64,000 bases of DNA. Source: Rotaria macrura. Taxonomy: Eukaryota > Rotifera > Eurotatoria > Philodinida > Philodinidae. Numbering within the stretch: position 1 is the stretch's first letter; every line of letters starts with the position of its first letter. Below the pieces are notes generated by a model. It had not been told where the DNA came from. It searched no databases and saw only the letters and a list, made by a program, of their open reading frames with translations. The position numbers were made by a program, and so were the translations under genes. The stretch is taken from contig OENT01000654.1 in NCBI GenBank assembly GCA_900239685.1, forward strand, positions 6,753 to 70,752, in the 5' to 3' direction. Shown piece by piece: positions 57,604 to 64,000 of the stretch.

Positions 57604-58395
57604 GCGGAAGGCGAATCGTTAAGCAATTGAGACGATTCAACAACTTCAACTGATTGTTTTCAAATCGAGCAACTCGTGCAAAGCTTGCGGTTGAATGAAA
57701 ACTAATGGAAATTCTGCTCAAACGATGAGAAAAGTTTGACGAAGACAATGGATGAAATTTCATCATTAGCTACGAGCTGTTTACCGTCGAAACAAAGCCT
57801 ATCTGAATGAAACAACTCCACGAATGACTACCAGTTAGAATTGATCTCTCTCTCTCTCGAATAACATGTCTCTTTTCGCTTTTCAAGAATAACATCGGAC
57901 ACAATCCCCAACGATAGAAATCTTTTCGTTTGATCGAACAAGTTCTATGGACAGTGAATATTCGAAAAGCAAAGGTTCGTTGTTAAACAACAGCTTCTAA
58001 TTAAAGACAAACATTAATAAATATGCCCGACGTGACGATAGACGAATCAGTCCGATTCAGTTGAACGTTTCCGATTAGTTATCGGAGAGACAATCGACGA
58101 CACAAACGGCTTTCGAAGAAACTATTCTCTTTTATCAAAATCAATCGATGGCGATACAATCGTCTTTGTTAGCATCTCACTGCGTCAATACGTTGAGTGA
58201 AATTCAAATCGATGATCGACTCATTTTCAGAATTTTCAAGGAATACTCACTGGTGGAATAGTCTCTACCCAACGATTAACATGCCTACATCTTTCAATCG
58301 ACTCGATTCTTTGTCACACTCCGTTTGATATGTTTACCTTCAGCCGAATTTTCTTTTCAGCGGTCAAGGAGCCGATCGGCGAGTGAACACAACCA

Positions 58396-58642
58396 CCCAG
58401 TGAAAAATTTTCACTAATTTTAATCGAATTATTCTGCAACAAAATCAAGATTTAAAATCGATTGATAATTTCGATTTTGTTGCAGAATAATCAATTTCAA
58501 TCCAAAAATTTAACACTGGATAAGTAGCAATATGAAGTAATGGTTAAGTCGGGATCTACGATAATCAAAATTATCAATCGATTTCAATTTTGATTTTGTT
58601 GCAGAATAATTCGATTAAAATCAGTGAAAATTTTTCACTGGG
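58396..58642. mobile_element. 247-bp palindromic MITE with about 75-bp inverted arms
   Basis: The ends read CCCAGTGAAAAATTTTCACT and AGTGAAAATTTTTCACTGGG, each itself a small palindrome. The arms continue inward as near-perfect inverted copies including TCGAATTATTCTGCAACAAA and AAATCGATTGATAATT. The word ATTATTCTGCAACAAAATC occurs once forward and twice reversed. The core of about 60 bp is unique. No target duplication is obvious. Two ORFs starting inside the right arm (58590 and 58624) are not considered genes. Confidence 0.8.
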
Positions 58643-59440
58643 CGGACGCTTCCCCATATTCTTCTATCTTTACTCGATCTCATTCTATATCAAACTCAAT
58701 GTCACAGTGTTCGTTGCCGAAGATAAAAACAGAGCACGTGTTCATTTCATATTTTCCGGAATTCTTTTCGAAATCTTCTACGATTCTCATTGATAAAATG
58801 CGTTTAGCTTGAATCAATTTTATTCTAGAAGGATGCAAATTCTCTAAAAATCTAGTTCTCTTCTGAAATCCGACTTTGACGTCTCGTGAAATTGCTCACC
58901 CGGAAATCGTCTGCCTGGCTAGACTGAGCTCTTATTTCGTACTCATCTCGATCCTGCGAGAACAACCGAGAGAGGTTAAGTCAGTTCATTTCATCAGAGA
59001 CGAACTCTATTCCGTAGAAAAATTGTCGAATAGTTCGATGCGTCGACAGGTGTAATCAACGACTGCTTTGTCCGATGAGGCTCATCGATCGTTCAACTCT
59101 CGTCGGATTTAATCGAAACGGCGCTTTTAACGTAAGCATAGGAAAGCAACAGATCGACACTTACATTTCTAGACCTATTTGACGTCTGTTCAAAACAACA
59201 ATCCTCTTTCTAGAACAAACCGTTTTAAGAGTGAGACATTTGAGAGAATCATTTTTCTCATAGAATCCCTCTCAATTCAATGGAAGACTCGTCCTCAAAT
59301 AAAGTAAATTGTTAATCTTAATGTAACTGCTTCCTTCGATAAGTCAACTTCGTTTTCATTTGAACTTTTCACTATATAAATAAATCAAAGACATGAATTT
59401 CTTATCGCCGTCGCCATAACAATGAGAGTCAAGTCATCAT

Positions 59441-60156
59441 TAGTGGCGTAAGCAAGGGTGGGCTCAGTCCCACCACGATTACTTCAAAGTAATTGAGCTT
59501 CTAAATGAAAATAAACAATATTCATTTGAGTATCGAGGACCATTAAACCAAGTGGTTGACGGATAGCTCGTGCAAAAGCGGAAAGTGTTCATTCTACATA
59601 AACGTTTATATATCCTTCATTGCTTTTCCACTCATACTGCGATTCAAAGACAAAATGTTCTTTTTCCAAGAGAAGCATATTGACGAGAAGACATGAAGCA
59701 ACGCACCAATGCAAACAGTGATCACCTAGTTCGCATCGTATGAATCGTTTCTGCTGAAACAGCATACATTTCTGAGATGTAAAGCCTATTTCGCCCAGAA
59801 CTTCGCGCTAGACTAGAGAAATAGTCCTACTCATTTTTGTTTGTACTCGAACACGTTTCCATTGACTTATCCTTCTCTCGGATAGATATCTTTTTGGATG
59901 AATAGAACTGGTTCAATTTTTGAAGGGGATACGTTTTCACGCTAGTGATTTCGACGAGAAAAGCATCCCTACTTGTTTTTCTGTCTTAAATAATATCTGA
60001 TCGAATGGAAACGATTTATCGACTTCTTCGGATCTGGTTCGGCTGTCATCAAATGTAGCTCCTATAAACTGAACACGATTTTGTGTCTCTTCTCTTGTCC
60101 CCATCTTGAGTACAGGGCTGAGCCCCAGCACCCTTAACTTTCTGGTTACGCCACTA
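59441..60156. mobile_element. 716-bp hAT-like non-autonomous element with 8-bp target duplication
   Basis: The left end TAGTGGCGTAAGCAAGGGTG pairs with the right end GGTTACGCCACTA, and both arms carry a GGCTCAGCCC-like inner block. The flanks are GTCATCAT (59433-59440) and GTCGTCAT (60157-60164), an 8-bp duplication with one mismatch, as expected for hAT. The interior has no transposase; the 108-aa minus-strand ORF at 59937-60263 overruns the right end and reads through the terminal repeat. Confidence 0.75.
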
Positions 60157-60164
60157 GTCGTCAT

Positions 60165-61140
60165 CACGTATCCTTTTCTCATTATTGCAAATATAGTCAA
60201 GTCAACTTGTTTCATTTCATCACATTCAACGCCGCAAATCAAATAGAAAACTTCATGCTTCATTGAAATGCTAACGAAATTTGTTCATTTTTATTCATTT
60301 CAAAAATAATGATCGTCGGTCTTGACTGACTCTCGTTGAACAGAAAGAAAGAATTGCATTGTTGAGTGCGCGACCAGTCAGCCCTGCTCTTAACTTAGAC
60401 AAGGTTAAACGGACGACTTTCAAGTCATAGATCCTATTCGAGTTTCTCTTCAAGACTAAACTTGCTACCAGCACCTAACACGTTTGTGATTTAGAATAGT
60501 CAAAAGTTGTTTCTACGGGGAAAACCTGTTTTGATCACCAGCTATTTTAAAACGTGTGATGCTTCGTCAACTCTTCATTGGTCATCTTTTCTTCTTCAAT
60601 TGCTGTGCCTTAGACACAGGTCAAAAGCAAATGCTCTCTCTTGCCCCTGTTTTCCTTTCTATCACGGAATCTTCTGGATTCATGATGTCATCATTTCACT
60701 ATGTATGAAGTGTTGAATAAATTAGGCACTAACTAACTGGTTAGAAATCAATGCATTACAACTTATGAAGTTATTTTTTATGTCTTTGTCAGCGCCGTAC
60801 TTTTTCGAGAAATAAAATGCTGGATAATTGTGAGAAAACGGGTGATGAAAGTATCTGCATTTGGTGTTCATTTATCTCTAAAAATGTTCGATAGTCATTG
60901 ACATTTATTTGTGGCTATCAGAAAAGTTGACATCCTTACTTGAAGGCTGAAAGGCGATTGAAATCGATTCGTCTGATAGACAAACTCGTAGATTAAAATC
61001 CAGTCCGAATCAATATCAACCAGGGAAAGGAAAGAGACGACAAGAATCATGGAAAAGATCAATGATGACTGAAAGAAAACTTCTCACTTGAGATACCTCT
61101 TGCACCCCATGAAAAAGCTTTAGAAAAACGTGCATTTGAA
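60165..61140. other. intergenic; nothing assigned
   Basis: No supported gene, repeat or RNA gene was seen. The 69-aa frame at 60507-60716 lacks domain features. Confidence 0.4.
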
Positions 61141-61159
61141 CACGTTCTCTTTTTTCGAG

Positions 61160-61315
61160 CATGATTTCGCTAGAAGATTTGCGTGTTTTATAAAACGCGT
61201 TTCAACGAGTTTATCATGAATAAAAACGCGAAAAGCAAATCTAGAACGCGTTCTGTGCATTGCGCTTTTTTGAGTCGAAAGACACGTTGTCGTTTTAGAT
61301 AAACGCGTTTAGACC
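61160..61315. repeat. AAACGCG inverted-repeat cluster
   Basis: CTAGAAGATTTGCGTGTTTT is mirrored about 50 bp on by AAAACGCGAAAAGCAAATCT, and AACGCG words recur several times. It resembles the CG-rich subterminal sequence of the elements at 15.8-19.3 kb, but a direct relationship is not shown. Confidence 0.5.
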
Positions 61316-61419
61316 ATTGAGTATATTTTACGATGGGACTATGAATATATTCGAGCTTTGAACATACTAATTGACTTACTTGATAGAGTTGCGCCGTACT
61401 TACAATTAACATTATAGTA

Positions 61420-62635
61420 ATTACACGTGTATAGTTAGTGAATACACGAGGTCATTTTATTTGATTCGGCGTTTTCCAAAGTTTCGAAATGCTTTCTCTG
61501 CTTTTTTCTATCAATGATACTAAATATCTAGAGTCCATTTCAATAGTTTACAGGTTTAGTATTTTCTCTTCATTGTTTTTAATGTCAATCTGCATTAATT
61601 GATATATAAAATCAATCTAAATTACGACAAGTTACTTTCAAAAGAAATGAAAATGTATTCAAAATAAAATAGTTTTAAAATTATTATTAAGATAAAATAA
61701 ATTTTGTAAATGTAAATTCCTTCCTCCCAAATATTTTCTCATAGTAAACAACGATTAGTTTAATTTCTCTTTCAACTATGTGAATATTTTGATTTTTAGT
61801 ATAATCCAGGTAATTAGTGACCTTTTTAATTGATCCAACTCTAGATAAAATTCTGACAAAAGCGTCTAGATGGCATATCTCTATAAATATTTAGGCTGTC
61901 AGGAGAGAAAAGAAGAAGACTAAACTATTAACTAAACACAGTATAGTAAAAAACAAATAAACCGATAGTGCATGTTCATTCTTCGATTCTATATTTTGGT
62001 TTAAAAAGCGAAGTTCGTGTACGAATTAAATTTTAGCTCCAAAGATTCGAAAAGGGAATGACGCCTGAAACAGTAATGTTGTTTTCATCGAGCCTTTCAA
62101 GTAATTTGATTGAGGTCCCTTTCATCATTCTGCGTATAATTGCAATTAACAAAAGATTATTCCAGAGCAAAGAAGGTTCGCTTTTTCTTTTCGAAACTTT
62201 CTTATCTACAATAGTGTTTGGTTTTCTTTCCTACTTAATAATATTAAATATGTTAGTACTAGTTTTTACCGTTACATTCATATTATGATGAAAGTGATAG
62301 CAGTTTAAAATGTATGTTGTTATGAGCATGGAATCTTTTATTCGACATTCTAACTACAGTGACAAAGTCGAATGAAACATCTTTTTTAAGATATACTTTT
62401 GGTTGAGGAAAAATAAAGCACTATTTACATTTGTTAATCTGCCCAATATTTCTTGTTTAAAACAGTTAGCATTTTGGGGCAGTTTAACTTTGCTATATAT
62501 AGTTGATGCTGTTTTCAGTTAGATAGTAATAATATCCGAATGGCGACATGTGTATATCAATAAAATCTATGAGTTAGAAAAAAGAACGTTGCAGGGTATT
62601 TACGGATGGAACTGTTTCTTCGGCTAAAAATGCGT
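61420..62635. other. AT-rich intergenic DNA
   Basis: This stretch is strongly AT-rich. The hydrophobic 76-aa frame at 62058-62288 has the composition expected from AT-rich chance translation and is not called. Confidence 0.4.
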
Positions 62636-62639
62636 CATT

Positions 62640-62835
62640 AGAAGGAAGTTTAAACTCATCCGAAATAATGCGTTAAAACGGGGTTTTCTTAAATCGTTTT
62701 TTTAAAACAAAAACGACGTTCTTTTTCGATTGCGTTTTAATTTTTTCATTAAATGGTGTTTCCAAAAGAAAAAATGTGTTCAAAAACTAAATCAACACGA
62801 AAAACGCGTTTTTTTCTTCAAATTTTGCGTTTAAA
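62640..62835. repeat. AAACGCGTTTT / AAACGACGTT repeat cluster
   Basis: Short words pairing AAAACG with CGTTTT recur in both orientations (for example AAAAACGCGTTTTTTTC and TTTAAACGCGAAAA), forming imperfect inverted repeats. No ends or target duplication were defined. Confidence 0.45.
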
Positions 62836-62839
62836 CGCG

Positions 62840-64000
62840 AAAATAGCGTTGTTTTTGTAAAAGCTTGCGTAGAAAGGCATATTTTCTCGAAACTTGTTTT
62901 CATGGGAAATCTATGCCTTTAAGCGTAATCCATTGAGAGTATCTAACGTGACAACAACGATTTCGAAGGGCCATATTTAACACTGGAGGAGCGGATTTGT
63001 CTTGATGCTTGATCCACGTTAACATGAACGACATTTTATTCAACGAGCTTTTCTCAACGTTGAACATGAATGAAAACGATTCGACTTTTTTCATATTCTC
63101 ATTGAGATCAAATGAGTTTTCCACCGAAATTTTAAATAAGACTTGCAAACTTGTTGCCTTTCTATTCGTTTCTCAGTTGCTTGAGCGATGAAATTCAGTT
63201 ACTGTTTTCTTCCGCCAAGCGCGCGATGAACATCGAGAAAACCCATCGTGCCGTGCGAAGCTCGATTCCGCCGAAAAGATTTATTATTTGAACCGTCTAT
63301 TGAAGGGCAACAAGCCGATAGTTCAACACGATACTCAGAAAAGAAAAGATTTGCTTTCAAAATTATACTGAAAATCAATTTATGATTAAACAAACGAAAA
63401 GTCGATGTGAAATTAAGAAAAGTGTTGTTCATCAAACTGAATAAGTTGTTTGAAACAAAACCCAAATTGTGAGAGTGGCCACAACTCGAACAGAGCTCGT
63501 GTGGGAGTCGGCCATTCTCGTCATTTATTCGATGAACACATTTTTCACAGGCCAACATGAAGAGAACTTGCACAATTAAAGACTTTTTCTTTTCCTCAAA
63601 GTCTTCTCTTGAAATAACAGAAGGCAACGGAGCGAGTAAACCTAATTAGATATGGATGCTGCTATGGCTCTGTCTCGTAACTCCCATGTCGAGACATTGG
63701 AATAGATTTTTCAAATTTCGTCTCTCTCCCTTGATGAACATCGTGCCGATTTTCGATGGCGACACTGTTTACAGTCGATTAGCTCGACGGATGTTCGTGC
63801 CTATCTACTCGAATATATTATCGCAAGAGGTGTTTATGAATGAAGAGACAAGCGCCTTTTCTCGAGCAGGCTCGGTTTGATCTCTTAAATAAAACTCACT
63901 TTAACATCGAGCAACTTGAGTATTTCATCTAGATAAACCTGAACGACACGAATGCCCGAAACCCATAGAGTTTCATTCGATTTCTTCCTTCTATCAATAA
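62840..64000. other. right end of window; one possible Cys-rich minus-strand ORF
   Basis: The minus-strand frame at 63199-63627 begins with a hydrophobic stretch (KSLIVQVLFMLACEKC) and has a paired-cysteine pattern (CEKC, then ELCSSCGHSH). It may be an exon of a small zinc-binding or secreted protein, but the rest of the frame is AT-rich and unconvincing. The plus-strand frame at 63656-63880 is also unassigned. Confidence 0.3.

Noticed and set aside
59937-60263. 108-aa minus-strand ORF
   Set aside because: It crosses the right terminal repeat and target site of the hAT-like element, so it cannot be a conserved gene.
62058-62288. Hydrophobic 76-aa ORF resembling membrane segments
   Set aside because: The interval is strongly AT-rich, where chance translation gives Leu, Ile and Phe; no conserved motif.
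1-64000. tRNA, rRNA and CRISPR arrays
   Set aside because: I looked for tRNA T-loop words such as GGTTCGAATCC and for regularly spaced direct repeats. The few GTTCGAATC matches lack a foldable tRNA context, and no spaced array was seen.

Overview
This is eukaryotic, almost certainly animal, nuclear DNA. The genes are split by GT-AG introns. Most introns are very short (52 to 92 bp, commonly 55 to 69), with a minority of 150 to 2,200 bp. The proteins that can be recognised are animal ones: a phospholipid scramblase, mitochondrial TIM44, a rhodopsin-family receptor and a dibasic-processed neuropeptide precursor. The DNA is AT-rich, and several families of short palindromic DNA transposons are visible. 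I cannot name the species; a small invertebrate with compact introns fits best.

Layout. 1-20 kb: very AT-rich. It holds one recognisable gene, a phospholipid scramblase (about 2.66-6.87 kb, plus strand, terminal exon not found), followed by gene-poor DNA with a 99-bp palindromic element (8.96-9.06 kb), a GGATTC-rich stretch (15.34-15.74 kb) and two copies of a terminal-inverted-repeat element (15.8-17.1 and 17.4-19.3 kb). The second copy is interrupted by another element and by a 463-base run of N. 20-46 kb: base composition changes and TCGA-type words become very common. This part holds a decayed FLYWCH/MULE transposase fragment (21.0 kb), a complete 14-exon TIM44 gene (26.0-29.5 kb, plus), a three-exon neuropeptide precursor with a urotensin-II-like ring (31.4-32.0 kb, minus), several unassigned candidate exons (32.5-40.3 kb), a four-exon gene for an unrecognised 515-residue protein (40.9-42.8 kb, minus) and a 265-residue disordered ORF (44.5-45.3 kb, plus). 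46-52 kb looks gene-poor and closer in composition to the left end. 52-64 kb holds a three-exon class A GPCR (52.3-53.7 kb, minus), a 247-bp palindromic element (58.4 kb), a 716-bp hAT-like non-autonomous element (59.4-60.2 kb) and otherwise no gene that I can assign.

The exon structures of the scramblase, TIM44, neuropeptide, GPCR and 515-residue genes were joined by hand. In each case exon lengths, splice-site phases and reading frame agree. The genes do not form a pathway. The most interesting item is the neuropeptide gene: its cysteine-ring peptide (C-L-W-K-V-C between two KR sites) only appears after two short introns are removed, so single-ORF scanning does not show it.
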